Notes under the pieces: model-generated
The model's database searches: none
The model's input: the letters and a program-made list of their open reading frames with translations, nothing else
Told to the model about the DNA's origin: nothing
Shown here: piece by piece, positions 53,376-61,467 of the stretch
Layout: each line of letters starts with the position of its first letter
How positions within the stretch are numbered: the stretch's first letter is position 1
DNA from: an uncultured Tateyamaria sp.
GTDB lineage: Bacteria > Pseudomonadota > Alphaproteobacteria > Rhodobacterales > Rhodobacteraceae
DNA length: 64,000 nucleotides
Reading direction: 5' to 3'
Assembly: GCF_947503415.1 (NCBI RefSeq)
Contig: NZ_CANNDS010000001.1
Location: forward strand, 1,026,501 to 1,090,500
Position numbers and translations under genes: made by a program

Positions 53376-53549
53376 AAGGTGTCCTTTCCAGGAATTGCGT
53401 AACAAGGCGAACGAAGCAGCATTGGTGCTGAACCGAACTTGGGCCACGCCCGGAAAGACAGGCAATAGCGGGCCTGTGTTATCCAATATCGCGGCGCTCA
53501 GACCGTTGTGGTTATTGAATATCTTGGGGTTTCAGCGCAGGTTGACCCC

Positions 53550-53831
53550 ATGAAACAGATCGCCATATCCCTCGCCTTGTCACTGGCGCTGGCCGGGGCC
53601 GCTCAGGCCCAGTGCTTTGCCGACTACAAGGCCAAACAGGACAACCCGCTGCGTCTGCATTATGGTGTGGCGCAGGTGTCAGGCGCATGCAGCGCCGGTA
53701 ACGCCACAGGGCAGCTTCGGTCGCGGCTCGCCGCACAAGGATGGACCTTGCTGCAAGTCCAGTCCGTCTTCGGCCCAGAGGGTCTCGATCAAAGGAAAGC
53801 CAGTGCAGGACAATACTACCTCCGCTTCTGA
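53550..53831 (+). CDS. Small secreted hypothetical protein, coupled to downstream membrane regulator
   Basis: A 93-residue protein with a clear signal peptide (MKQIAISLALSLALAGAAQA, cleaved before QCFADY). The mature 73 residues contain two cysteines and phrases NPLRLHYGVAQVSGACSAGN and LAAQGWTLLQVQSVFGPEGL. No family is recognised, but conserved-looking periplasmic proteins of this size occur in roseobacters. The next gene starts inside its last 29 bases, so the two are translationally coupled. A periplasmic partner or ligand sensor for that membrane protein is a reasonable guess. Confidence 0.75.
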   Translation: MKQIAISLALSLALAGAAQAQCFADYKAKQDNPLRLHYGVAQVSGACSAGNATGQLRSRLAAQGWTLLQVQSVFGPEGLDQRKASAGQYYLRF

Positions 53832-54507
53832 GATGCGGCGCACCGGCGGGCGGCTCGTGATCTTCGGGATCGCGGGCATCGTGCTGCTGTTGATCCTCGC
53901 CGCCGCGCTGCTGTTCTTCACACTCCCCGACGCCGGTGCCTTCGACGCCCGGGTCGAGCGTATGTTTATTGAGAACGCAGACCTCACCAGCCAAGCCGAA
54001 ATCAAGCTCCTGGAAATCCTGGCCCAATCCGGCACCGCCTTTGCGGACACGCTTGCCAGCTACCGGCTGGTGATCTTCGTCCTGTTGGTCTTCGCCACAG
54101 GTATGATGATCGCCGCCCTCGTATTCCTTCTCTTGCTCGTCGGCTTCAACCGCCGCATGGCCCAGATCGAACGCGCGGGCATCCAGGTGAACTCCCTCCT
54201 GATCAGCCGCGAAGAAAACACCGTCTACCTCAACAACCTCGGCTTCAAACTCACAGACGCGGCCATGGAAACCATGTCGGTTCTGGCCGAGGCACGCATG
54301 GACGACGATGTGCTCTCCGGCTCCGAGATCGAGGGCGTGATCTCGGGCCGCTCCGCTGCGGATTGCGAAGAGGCGGCAGGCGCCACCCGCATCAAACGCC
54401 TGCGCGACACGCTGGGCAACCAGATCGTCAGCGAACTTCTGGTCAAGAACATCGCCCGACGCGGCTACATGTTGTCTGTGGAAAAAGACGTCATCAAAGT
54501 CCTCTGA
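53803..54507 (+). CDS. Membrane protein with cytoplasmic winged-helix domain (putative membrane-tethered regulator)
   Basis: A 234-residue protein. Two transmembrane helices (about 18-42 and 82-110) enclose a periplasmic segment of about 40 residues. The C-terminal half has the outline of an OmpR-type winged helix: FKLTDAAMETMSVLAEARMD (helix 1), LSGSEIEGVISGR (helix 2), ATRIKRLRDTLGNQIVSELL (recognition helix and turn) and RRGYMLSVEKDVIKVL (wing). The order, membrane first and DNA-binding last, is the reverse of ToxR/CadC. GTG 53803 has AAAGGAAA seven bases before and overlaps the upstream secreted-protein gene. The HTH match is structural, by eye only. Confidence 0.75.
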   Translation: MQDNTTSASEMRRTGGRLVIFGIAGIVLLLILAAALLFFTLPDAGAFDARVERMFIENADLTSQAEIKLLEILAQSGTAFADTLASYRLVIFVLLVFATGMMIAALVFLLLLVGFNRRMAQIERAGIQVNSLLISREENTVYLNNLGFKLTDAAMETMSVLAEARMDDDVLSGSEIEGVISGRSAADCEEAAGATRIKRLRDTLGNQIVSELLVKNIARRGYMLSVEKDVIKVL

Positions 54508-54660
54508 ACTTCATTTCGCCGAATAAACCGCCGCCGGAGGCGAAACCCATCTGCCGGATGGCAGATGTATCAAATCGCGTGGCGCGCACGCGCCGCAATT
54601 CACCAGTAGCCACGGGTGCGACCACGGGTCTAGGGTGCCCCAAATCAAAGGAGACTGCCC
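54508..54660. repeat. Hairpin-rich gap between the regulator and hpaI
   Basis: Three inverted repeats are present: TTTCGCC / GGCGAAA (54514-54520 and 54539-54545), ATCTGCC-GGAT-GGCAGAT (54549-54566) and GGCGC-GCAC-GCGCC (54581-54594). The GCCGCCGGAGGCGAAA phrase resembles common Rhodobacteraceae intergenic text; a related phrase lies at about 52785-52800. No T-tract and no gene are seen. Confidence 0.45.
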
Positions 54661-55437
54661 ATGCCCGCCCCGATCAACCCATTCAAAGCTGCCATCAAAA
54701 GCGGCGAAACCGTCATCGGCTGCTGGCTCTCTCTGGGCGACCCCCTCGCCACCGAAATTGCGGGCACGGCGGGATTTGACTGGCTTCTTATCGACGGCGA
54801 ACACACACCCTACGACATCTCCAAAATGCGCATGCAACTCATGGCGCTCGAAGCGTCAGACAGCCACGCCGCTGTCCGCGTACCTGTGGGCGAGACATGG
54901 ATCATCAAACAGGTCCTCGATGCAGGTGCGCAAACCGTTCTGGTCCCCATGGTCGAAACGGCCGAGCAGGCAAAACAACTGGTACACGACGTGCGCTACC
55001 CCCCCACGGGCGGGCGCGGCGTCGGCTACTCCGGCGCACGGTGCAGCCGGTTTGGTGCCATCACCGACTACGGCCCCACCGCAGACGACCAGATCTGCCT
55101 GCTGATCCAAGTCGAAAACCGCGCAGGCATCGCCAATCTCGACGACATTCTCGCGGTCGATGGCATCGACGGCGTCTTCATCGGCCCCGCAGACCTCTCG
55201 GCAGACATGGGCCACATGGGCCAACTCACCCACCCGGACGTGCAGGCCACGATCAAAGGCGCAATCGCCCGGATCGAGGCGGCAGGCAAAGCGCCCGGTA
55301 TCCTGACAACGACGCCCGAATTCACGCAAGACGCGCTCGACTGGGGCGCGCGCTTTGTCGCCACCGGGCTCGACCTCTTGATCCTCGCCAAAGCACTCCG
55401 CGACCTGGCCGCAACCTGGAAAGCCAAGGCGGGCTGA
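54661..55437 (+). CDS. hpaI: HpcH/HpaI aldolase (4-hydroxy-2-oxoheptanedioate aldolase type)
   Basis: A 258-residue class II aldolase of the HpcH/HpaI family. The metal site is in LLIDGEHTPYDI (Glu about 42-50); VLVPMVETAEQAKQLV and the phosphate/arginine region PPTGGRGVGYSGARCSRFG follow, with FIGPADLSADMG late (Asp). It cleaves 4-hydroxy-2-oxo acids to pyruvate or glyoxylate plus an aldehyde; specificity is broad. GGAGACTGCCC precedes ATG 54661. The stop codon lies in the loop of a perfect 7-bp hairpin (55428-55445). It is convergent with the DUF3095 gene 15 bp away. Confidence 0.93.
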   Translation: MPAPINPFKAAIKSGETVIGCWLSLGDPLATEIAGTAGFDWLLIDGEHTPYDISKMRMQLMALEASDSHAAVRVPVGETWIIKQVLDAGAQTVLVPMVETAEQAKQLVHDVRYPPTGGRGVGYSGARCSRFGAITDYGPTADDQICLLIQVENRAGIANLDDILAVDGIDGVFIGPADLSADMGHMGQLTHPDVQATIKGAIARIEAAGKAPGILTTTPEFTQDALDWGARFVATGLDLLILAKALRDLAATWKAKAG

Positions 55438-55445
55438 AGCCCGCC
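55428..55445 (+). terminator. Hairpin enclosing the hpaI stop codon
   Basis: GGCGGGC-TGAA-GCCCGCC, a perfect 7-bp stem with the TGA stop codon (55435-55437) in its tetraloop. No T-tract is present, so termination may be Rho-assisted, or the hairpin may only protect the 3' end. Confidence 0.4.
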
Positions 55446-55452
55446 CTGCCGC

Positions 55453-56580
55453 CTAGCCTGCCTTCAACCCAACGGACGCCTGCGTATACCCACCCGCAGC
55501 GCCATCAATGAAGTGCACATGCGTGTCGTCCATGATGGACGGCACGATGCAGGTCATCATCGCCTCGTCCTGCGTGTGTAGCCCATAGCGCGCCACACCA
55601 TCCGCCCGCGCCTCGTCCAGCACCGCGCGCAAGCGCGACACCGTCGCCGCATCGCAATCGACAGTCATTTTCAACCCGTCATCGAATTTACGGAAATCCG
55701 CATTGTCACCCACGGTCTTTCGATAGTGCGTGGGATCAAACCCACCCAGCTTGATCCCCGTCTTGATCAGCACCCAGGCAATCAACGTCTCGAACAGCAC
55801 CTGCCGCTTGCGCGCCCTCACGCCTTTGCTCCCATGGCTGGCATGCGCCTCCAGCGTCGCCCCCGCAGGCGGCCAATCGGTGCCAGGGCCCTCGGGCGGC
55901 GACGGGTGCCCGCCGCGATCCAGATGCGCGACCTCGGCCAGCACCGCCTCGACCACCGTGCCGAACCGGGCCTGATCCACACCCTCAACAGGGGACAACA
56001 GCAGCGACAGGATCGTCCCGTTGCGCGCCTTCATATGGCTCCACCGACAACTCAGCCCCGTCAAATCGGGCTGTGTCCCCGCGGGGACAGGGGGCACAGT
56101 CTCTTCCCCGGCCTTCATCTGACCCTCGGCCCAACTCACACCGCCACCTGCAAACATGGCGTAATCCACACCCTCCGACACCGCATAGCGCGCCACGGCC
56201 ACCTCCGGCCCCGCCGCCCGAATATCGGCAACAGAATACAGACCCACGCGCAGACCCATGCCAAACTCTGCCTCCGCCCAGACCCGCACGGCGGCCAAAG
56301 CACGCCCCGCCTCGTCCGCAAACTCCGGCGGATGGGCAAACGCGGCCCCATCGCCGCCAAACACATACGGAAAGGCCCGGCCCCCCGCCGCATTGATCTG
56401 GGCCGAGATCACCGCCGCCCCGATCATGTTGACGGTCTTGTACTTACCCGCCGCCACCGCATCGGTGGAGCCGACGATATCGGACACGCCAACAACCCAA
56501 TCATCCGGAAGCGGCGTATAGCGCCCAAGATCAGCCACATCGTCAAAGGCCGTCAGCCGCGGCAGGTCATCATAGAACAT
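55453..56580 (-). CDS. DUF3095 protein with class III nucleotide-cyclase-like features
   Basis: A 375-residue soluble protein of the DUF3095 family. By eye, the N-terminal 180 residues follow the layout of a class III nucleotidyl cyclase. VVGVSDIVGSTDAV (about 29-42) resembles the first metal-Asp strand, and FPYVFGGDGAAFAHP (about 69-83) the second. A cysteine-poor C-terminal region ends with a second alpha/beta section containing TQDEAMMTCIVPSIMDDTHV-like text. The reference role is unknown. ATG 56580 is followed by MFYDDLPRLTAFDDV. It is divergent from the MFS gene. It may be a catalytically active or inactive cyclase; this is untested. Confidence 0.88.
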   Translation of the reverse strand: MFYDDLPRLTAFDDVADLGRYTPLPDDWVVGVSDIVGSTDAVAAGKYKTVNMIGAAVISAQINAAGGRAFPYVFGGDGAAFAHPPEFADEAGRALAAVRVWAEAEFGMGLRVGLYSVADIRAAGPEVAVARYAVSEGVDYAMFAGGGVSWAEGQMKAGEETVPPVPAGTQPDLTGLSCRWSHMKARNGTILSLLLSPVEGVDQARFGTVVEAVLAEVAHLDRGGHPSPPEGPGTDWPPAGATLEAHASHGSKGVRARKRQVLFETLIAWVLIKTGIKLGGFDPTHYRKTVGDNADFRKFDDGLKMTVDCDAATVSRLRAVLDEARADGVARYGLHTQDEAMMTCIVPSIMDDTHVHFIDGAAGGYTQASVGLKAG

Positions 56581-56687
56581 CTCTGAACCCCTTCCCGCCA
56601 GACCCTAACACGGGTCCGCCCCCACACAATGTCCCTTGCGCGCACCCCAACCCCATGCGACCCAATGCACAGGGAACGGAGACCTCC

Positions 56688-57860
56688 ATGCAAACCGGAC
56701 TGATCCTGCTGGCGCTGGCCTATGTGCTCAGCCAGTTCTTTCGCGCCTTCCTGGCCGTACTCACAGGGCCGCTCGAAACGGAGTTGGGCATCACACCCGA
56801 TGTGCTGGCCACAGCCTCCGGATATTGGTTCCTCGCCTTTGCACTCATGCAACTGCCCGTGGGCAAAGCGCTAGATACACTTGGCCCCCGCCGCACAGGA
56901 GGCTGGCTGTTCCTCATCGGCGGGGCTGGCGGTGCTGCCCTCTTCGCACTGGCCCAAGGCCCTCTTTACATCCATGCCGCCATGGCCCTCATCGGCATCG
57001 GCTGCTCACCCGTCCTGATGGCCAGCTTCTACATCTTCGCGCGCGAGTTCGATCCGGCCCGCTTTGCCACGCTCGCCGCGCTGATGATCGGCATCGGCAC
57101 CATCGGCAACCTGATCTCAAGCTACCCCATGGCCTTCGCGGTCGACACGATGGGCTGGCGCAACGCCATGTGGGTCCTGTCGGCAACCACGGCGCTGATC
57201 GCCATCGGCGTCCTTCTGTCCGTCCGCGACCCGGCCAGGGCCGACGCCGCGGGCCAAGGATCACTTCTGGACCTGCTGCGCATGCCCGCCCTGTGGTTCA
57301 TCTTCCCCATCATGTTCGTCAACTACGCCCCCGTCGCCGCCGTGCGCGGCCTCTGGATCGGCCCCTACATGCGCGACGTGTTCGACCAGACGACAGCCCA
57401 GATCGGGATCGCCACGCTGGTGATGAGCCTCGCCATGATCCTCGGCACCATCGCCTATGGCCCGCTCGACCGCATCTTCGGCACCCGCAAATGGATTGTC
57501 TTCGCGGGCAATGCCCTGACCGTCGCCATGCTGGCGCTGGTGATCCTGTGGATCGACACAGGTCCGTGGATGTCCATCGCCCTCTTTGCCGCCATCGGCG
57601 CCCTCGGCGCGTCCTTCCCCGTCATCATCGCCCACGCCCGCAGCTTTTTCCCACCGCACCTGACCGGGCGTGGGGTCACACTGATGAACCTCTTTGGCAT
57701 CGGCGGCGTCGGGGTCATGCAAACCATCTCGGGCCGCATCCACACGGCCACGGCAGGCGGCGACCCCACAGCCCCCTACATCGCCATCTTCGGCTTTTTC
57801 GCCATCGCCCTCGCGATAGGTGTGGCCATCTATGCACTCAGCCGTGACTCGACTGACTGA
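56688..57860 (+). CDS. MFS transporter
   Basis: A 390-residue, 12-helix major facilitator. The first helix begins MQTGLILLALAYVLSQFFRA, the loop 2-3 region reads LPVGKALDTLGPRRTGGWLF (the MFS A-motif D-x-x-G-x-R), and a long hydrophilic loop lies near residue 190 (RDPARADAAGQGSL). The substrate is unknown; the sequence lacks drug-efflux motif C. GGAGACC precedes ATG 56688. It stands between DUF3095 (divergent) and asd (same strand, 63 bp) without an obvious functional link. Confidence 0.9.
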   Translation: MQTGLILLALAYVLSQFFRAFLAVLTGPLETELGITPDVLATASGYWFLAFALMQLPVGKALDTLGPRRTGGWLFLIGGAGGAALFALAQGPLYIHAAMALIGIGCSPVLMASFYIFAREFDPARFATLAALMIGIGTIGNLISSYPMAFAVDTMGWRNAMWVLSATTALIAIGVLLSVRDPARADAAGQGSLLDLLRMPALWFIFPIMFVNYAPVAAVRGLWIGPYMRDVFDQTTAQIGIATLVMSLAMILGTIAYGPLDRIFGTRKWIVFAGNALTVAMLALVILWIDTGPWMSIALFAAIGALGASFPVIIAHARSFFPPHLTGRGVTLMNLFGIGGVGVMQTISGRIHTATAGGDPTAPYIAIFGFFAIALAIGVAIYALSRDSTD

Positions 57861-57923
57861 CGCCCTTTCCCCCGGCAGGCATTGGGTGTAAGGCCCACGC
57901 ACCTACCCGAAAAGGAGTCGAAA

Positions 57924-58946
57924 ATGGGGTATCGTGTCGTCGTCGCGGGCGCCACCGGTAACGTGGGCCGCGAAATGCTGAACATCCTGGCCGAGCGCCA
58001 GTTTCCCGTGGACGAGCTGGCCGTTCTGGCAAGCCGCCGCAGCCTGGGGACAGAGGTGTCCTTTGGTGAGCAGACATTGACGACAAAGGACCTTGATACC
58101 TTCGACTTCACGGGTTGGGACATCGCGCTCTTCGCTATCGGCTCGGACGCGACCAAGAAATACGCACCAGCCGCGGCCAAGGCAGGCTGCGTGGTCATCG
58201 ATAACTCGTCGCTTTACCGCTACGACCCCGATGTCCCGCTGATCGTGCCCGAAGTGAACGCCGACGCGATCGAAGGCTATGCCAAGAAGAACATCATCGC
58301 CAACCCCAACTGCTCGACCGCGCAAATGGTCGTGGCGCTGAAGCCGCTGCACGACCGGGCCAAGATCAAGCGCGTTGTGGTCAGCACCTACCAATCCGTG
58401 TCGGGTGCCGGTGCTGCTGGCATGGACGAGCTGTGGGACCAGACCAAGGCCGTCTACAATCCCACCACGGACGTGGAGCCCGCCAAGTTCACCAAGCAGA
58501 TCGCCTTCAACGTGATCCCGCATATCGACAGCTTCATGGACGATGGCTCGACCAAGGAAGAGTGGAAGATGGTCGCGGAAACGAAGAAGATCATCGACCC
58601 GTCGATCAAGGTCACGGCGACATGCGTGCGGGTGCCCGTGTTTGTCGGCCACTCGGAGTCGGTGAATATCGAAACCGAGGACTTCCTCGACGAGGACGAA
58701 GCACGCGACATCCTGCGCGAAGCGCCCGGCATCATGGTGATCGACAAGCGCGAAGACGGCGGCTACGTCACGCCGATCGAATGTGTGGGCGACTTTGCCA
58801 CGTTCATCAGCCGTCTGCGGCAGGACAGCACCATCGACAACGGCCTGAACTTCTGGTGCGTGTCGGACAACTTGCGCAAGGGCGCTGCCCTGAACGCGGT
58901 GCAGATCGCAGAGGTGCTGGGCACGCGGTGCCTAAAAAAGGGCTAG
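57924..58946 (+). CDS. asd: Aspartate-semialdehyde dehydrogenase
   Basis: A 340-residue NADP enzyme. The nucleotide motif is VVVAGATGNVGREM (4-17), SRRSLGTEV follows, and the catalytic cysteine is in IIANPNCSTAQM (about 128-139); VSTYQSVSGAG, CVRVPVFVGHSES and VGDFATFISRLRQD are also typical. It reduces aspartyl phosphate to aspartate semialdehyde, the branch point for lysine/DAP, methionine and threonine. AAAAGGAG lies before ATG 57924. A good terminator (58972-58997) follows, so it is likely a single-gene transcript. Confidence 0.96.
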   Translation: MGYRVVVAGATGNVGREMLNILAERQFPVDELAVLASRRSLGTEVSFGEQTLTTKDLDTFDFTGWDIALFAIGSDATKKYAPAAAKAGCVVIDNSSLYRYDPDVPLIVPEVNADAIEGYAKKNIIANPNCSTAQMVVALKPLHDRAKIKRVVVSTYQSVSGAGAAGMDELWDQTKAVYNPTTDVEPAKFTKQIAFNVIPHIDSFMDDGSTKEEWKMVAETKKIIDPSIKVTATCVRVPVFVGHSESVNIETEDFLDEDEARDILREAPGIMVIDKREDGGYVTPIECVGDFATFISRLRQDSTIDNGLNFWCVSDNLRKGAALNAVQIAEVLGTRCLKKG

Positions 58947-58971
58947 GTCTCAAACGCAGCTTGCGGGGAAC

Positions 58972-58997
58972 AAGGGGCCAATCGGCCCCTTTTCTTT
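58972..58997 (+). terminator. Rho-independent terminator of asd
   Basis: The stem AAGGGGCC / GGCCCCTT (58972-58979 and 58984-58991) with a 4-nt loop is followed by TCTTTT, 26 bp after the asd stop. Confidence 0.88.
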
Positions 58998-59043
58998 TGG
59001 CCCGCACGGTGCAGACTGTCGGTACCCAACCTAAGGTGCCCCC

Positions 59044-60657
59044 ATGCGTTTCGCCCTGATCCTTGCCCTGCTGCCCCTGCCTGTTCTGGCTGACACCTTC
59101 GTCGTACAAGCCCCGCTAGTGGCCGCCACGGTCTATGCGCAAGGGGCGCTCGTCTCTCGCAACGCAACGGTCGACCTGCCCGCAGGCCAACACACGGTTG
59201 AGCTGCGCGATATGGACCCGAGCCTGTCGCTGGACGCGATGGACATCCGTTTGACCGGGGCCACGATCATCGCCCGCAGTTGGACGCAGCGGCCAAACGC
59301 CCCTTACCGCGCACCGCGTACACCCGACTGGGTGGCTGCAAAGGACGCCCTCGACACCGCCACCGAAGCACTGGCGGCATTGGATGATCGGATCGCATTG
59401 GCCCTTGCGTCAGCCCAAGCAGCCCAGGATCAGATCGAATTCCTGAACGGGCTGACAGTTCCCGAAGACGCGGCCACAAATGTGGACGACCTGCGCGCCA
59501 TCGGTCAATTGATCGCCAGCGACGGCACTGCCGCTCGCGCCGCCATGCGCGCAGCCGAGGCCGAAGCGCGGCAACTCCGCCGCGATCGCCCCGATCTGGA
59601 GTTCGCCATGGCACAAGCCCAAGCCGCGCTGGATGCTGTCACGCCGACAAACACGGCCCCTGCGACCTTGTCGCTCAACGTCAGCGTCCCGCAACCGGTC
59701 GCGGTTGCGCTGGACCTGACCTACCTCACAGGTGGCGTATCTTGGGCTCCGGTCTATGACATCAACTTGACGGACGACACGGCTCTTTCAATCGCGCGCA
59801 GCGCCGTCATCTCGCAATTCACGAACGAGGATTGGACCGATATCCAACTGACCCTCTCCACCCTCGAACCCTTTGCCCAATCCGAACCCAGTCAACTCTG
59901 GCCCCAAAGGCGCCGGATCGAAGACCCGGTGCAGCAAAAACGCGAACTGTCCCGGCTGCAAGCCGACAGCGTCATGGGTGCCGCTGAACCCATCATGGAA
60001 GCCCCCGTGATCGTAGAAGAAGCCGCCGCCGCCAACTTCGACGGCATCGGTGTTACCTACACCCTGCCCACCCTCGTCACGATCAAGGCACGCAGCGAAG
60101 ACCTGCAGGTCGCTCTCGATACGCTGGATATGGATGCCACGCTCAGCGCACAAGCGATCCCGCTTTTTGACGAAACCGCATTCCGGCTGGCAAAAATCAC
60201 CAACACCAGCCCGGAAATCCTGCTGCCCGGACGCGCGCTGCTTTATGTGGATGGGCAGTTGGTCGGCAGAACACAGGTTGCTGCACTGCCACCGAATGCA
60301 AAGGCCGACCTTTTCTTTGGCCGCATCGACGGCCTGCGCCTGACCCGCACGGTGCTGGACCGCAACGAAGGCGACCGCGGCATCATCACCCGGTCAAACG
60401 AGGAAACCGAAGCCGTACGGATCGAGGTCGAGAACCTGACAGACCGCGCGTGGGACGTGGCCGTGCGTGACGCGGTCCCGTTTTCCGAACAGGAAGATCT
60501 TGAGATCGACTGGTCTGCTTCACCGGCCCCAGACCACGAAGCCGTTGATGATCAGCGCGGCATTCTGGAATGGCAACTGTCGCTGGACGCAGGTGAAACC
60601 GAAACCATTTCCATAGATACCACGCTCACATGGCCCGAAGGTAAGGTGCTGCGCTAG
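59044..60657 (+). CDS. DUF4139 (MuiA-family mucoidy-inhibitor-like) exported protein
   Basis: A 537-residue exported protein with signal peptide MRFALILALLPLPVLA. The N-terminal DUF4140 region (VVAATVYAQGALVSRNATVD-like, about 25-60) is followed by a coiled coil (about 98-190, Ala/Asp/Glu rich) and then the DUF4139 beta domain: LTYLTGGVSWAPVYDINLTD, then FTNEDWTDIQLTLST and a C-terminal VRIEVENLTDRAWDVAV. Family members are linked to mucoidy inhibition in name only; the biochemical role is unknown. It is probably periplasmic or at the outer membrane. No operon partner is evident. Confidence 0.88.
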   Translation: MRFALILALLPLPVLADTFVVQAPLVAATVYAQGALVSRNATVDLPAGQHTVELRDMDPSLSLDAMDIRLTGATIIARSWTQRPNAPYRAPRTPDWVAAKDALDTATEALAALDDRIALALASAQAAQDQIEFLNGLTVPEDAATNVDDLRAIGQLIASDGTAARAAMRAAEAEARQLRRDRPDLEFAMAQAQAALDAVTPTNTAPATLSLNVSVPQPVAVALDLTYLTGGVSWAPVYDINLTDDTALSIARSAVISQFTNEDWTDIQLTLSTLEPFAQSEPSQLWPQRRRIEDPVQQKRELSRLQADSVMGAAEPIMEAPVIVEEAAAANFDGIGVTYTLPTLVTIKARSEDLQVALDTLDMDATLSAQAIPLFDETAFRLAKITNTSPEILLPGRALLYVDGQLVGRTQVAALPPNAKADLFFGRIDGLRLTRTVLDRNEGDRGIITRSNEETEAVRIEVENLTDRAWDVAVRDAVPFSEQEDLEIDWSASPAPDHEAVDDQRGILEWQLSLDAGETETISIDTTLTWPEGKVLR

Positions 60658-61112
60658 TCAAAAGGCCGCTTTAAACGTGCGCTATGCGGCACTTTTGCGA
60701 GTTCGGTCAATTTGTACGCAAGTGACATTACTTGCTACCACGTTGTTTCAAATGGATAAATCTCCGGATCATTGCACTCGTTAAGACGGCTCGGTGTCCG
60801 GGAAAGCAATTGGTAATACCGCTCTGTCATACCTGCCTCATCGGCCGGCTACATGGTCGGCCTTGGGACGAAAAAGGCGGGTAACGCCTTGATCCATGTC
60901 CCCGACGCAAACGCAATTGATTGCGTCAAAAACGGCAGAATGCCGCATTCCATCGCAGGATCAAACCAGTGGCCGGGGTCGTGGGTGACCCGACGCCAGA
61001 GGACAGATGCCTATGCGCGGTGGACAGCGGTTGATGCACGAAACATCCGCGCGGTGAAGGAACCAGTGAATGGGGTGAGTGGCGCGCGGGTTTGTGGGGT
61101 AACGAGTGGTCT
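60658..61112 (+). ncRNA. Hairpin-rich intergenic region, candidate structured RNA
   Basis: About 450 bp without a convincing gene. Plus-strand hairpins are AAGGCG-GGTAA-CGCCTT (60874-60890), GACGCAA / TTGCGTC (60904-60927), CGGCA-GAA-TGCCG (60933-60945) and GGGTC / GACCC (60976-60991). A strong intrinsic terminator follows at 61113. An imperfect stem at about 60659-60696 may terminate the DUF4139 gene, leaving the rest as a separate transcript. A 91-codon frame (60853-61128) runs into the terminator and has no domain. I could not match it to RNase P, tmRNA, SRP or 6S RNA. The boundaries and even transcription are inferred. Confidence 0.35.
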
Positions 61113-61148
61113 GGGCGGCGCATTCTGAGGGACGTGCCGCCCTTTTTT
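61113..61148 (+). terminator. Strong plus-strand terminator with no assigned gene
   Basis: GGGCGGC (61113-61119) pairs with GCCGCCC (61136-61142), extended by a G-T and a C-G pair, and six T residues follow (61143-61148). The T-tract orientation excludes use by the minus-strand P-II gene just beyond. Confidence 0.75.
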
Positions 61149-61151
61149 CGT

Positions 61152-61463
61152 TCAGAACCGTTCGGCGCGCAGCACTTCGCAATCGCTGACCGTGACCACG
61201 CCGATATGCCGTTCCACAACGGCAAAGGCGGCATCCAGCATCTCATCGAGGCGCTCGGGCTTGATGATACAGACGACCTGCACCATGCCTGTTCCCCGAC
61301 TGACCTGCCCCTCGCGGCTCCATGCGCCCGACCGACCCGATCCGCCCAACACGGGCAAAACCGTCCACCCGGTCACGCCTCCGTCGGACAATGCATCGGT
61401 CAGACGGCTTTGCATCACCTGTTCGATGATGATGGCAACACGTTTGGCCTTGTGCGTCTGCAT
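61152..61463 (-). CDS. P-II-like nitrogen-regulator family protein (SbtB-like)
   Basis: A 103-residue ferredoxin-like-fold protein. The N-terminal RVAIIIEQVMQSRLTDALSD and C-terminal VQVVCIIKPERLDEMLDAAF are the two beta-alpha-beta halves of P-II. The T-loop segment (GGSGRSGAWSREGQVSRG) lacks the uridylylated Tyr of GlnB. SbtB binds adenine nucleotides, including cAMP, and controls the bicarbonate transporter SbtA. It starts four bases downstream of the SbtA-family gene on the same strand, which is the main support for the SbtB reading. Confidence 0.82.
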   Translation of the reverse strand: MQTHKAKRVAIIIEQVMQSRLTDALSDGGVTGWTVLPVLGGSGRSGAWSREGQVSRGTGMVQVVCIIKPERLDEMLDAAFAVVERHIGVVTVSDCEVLRAERF

Positions 61464-61467
61464 GGGC

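Noticed and set aside
60853-61128. A 91-codon plus-strand frame in the hairpin-rich gap
   Set aside because: It ends inside the terminator stem, lacks a ribosome-binding site and has no domain. The hairpins argue for RNA rather than protein.
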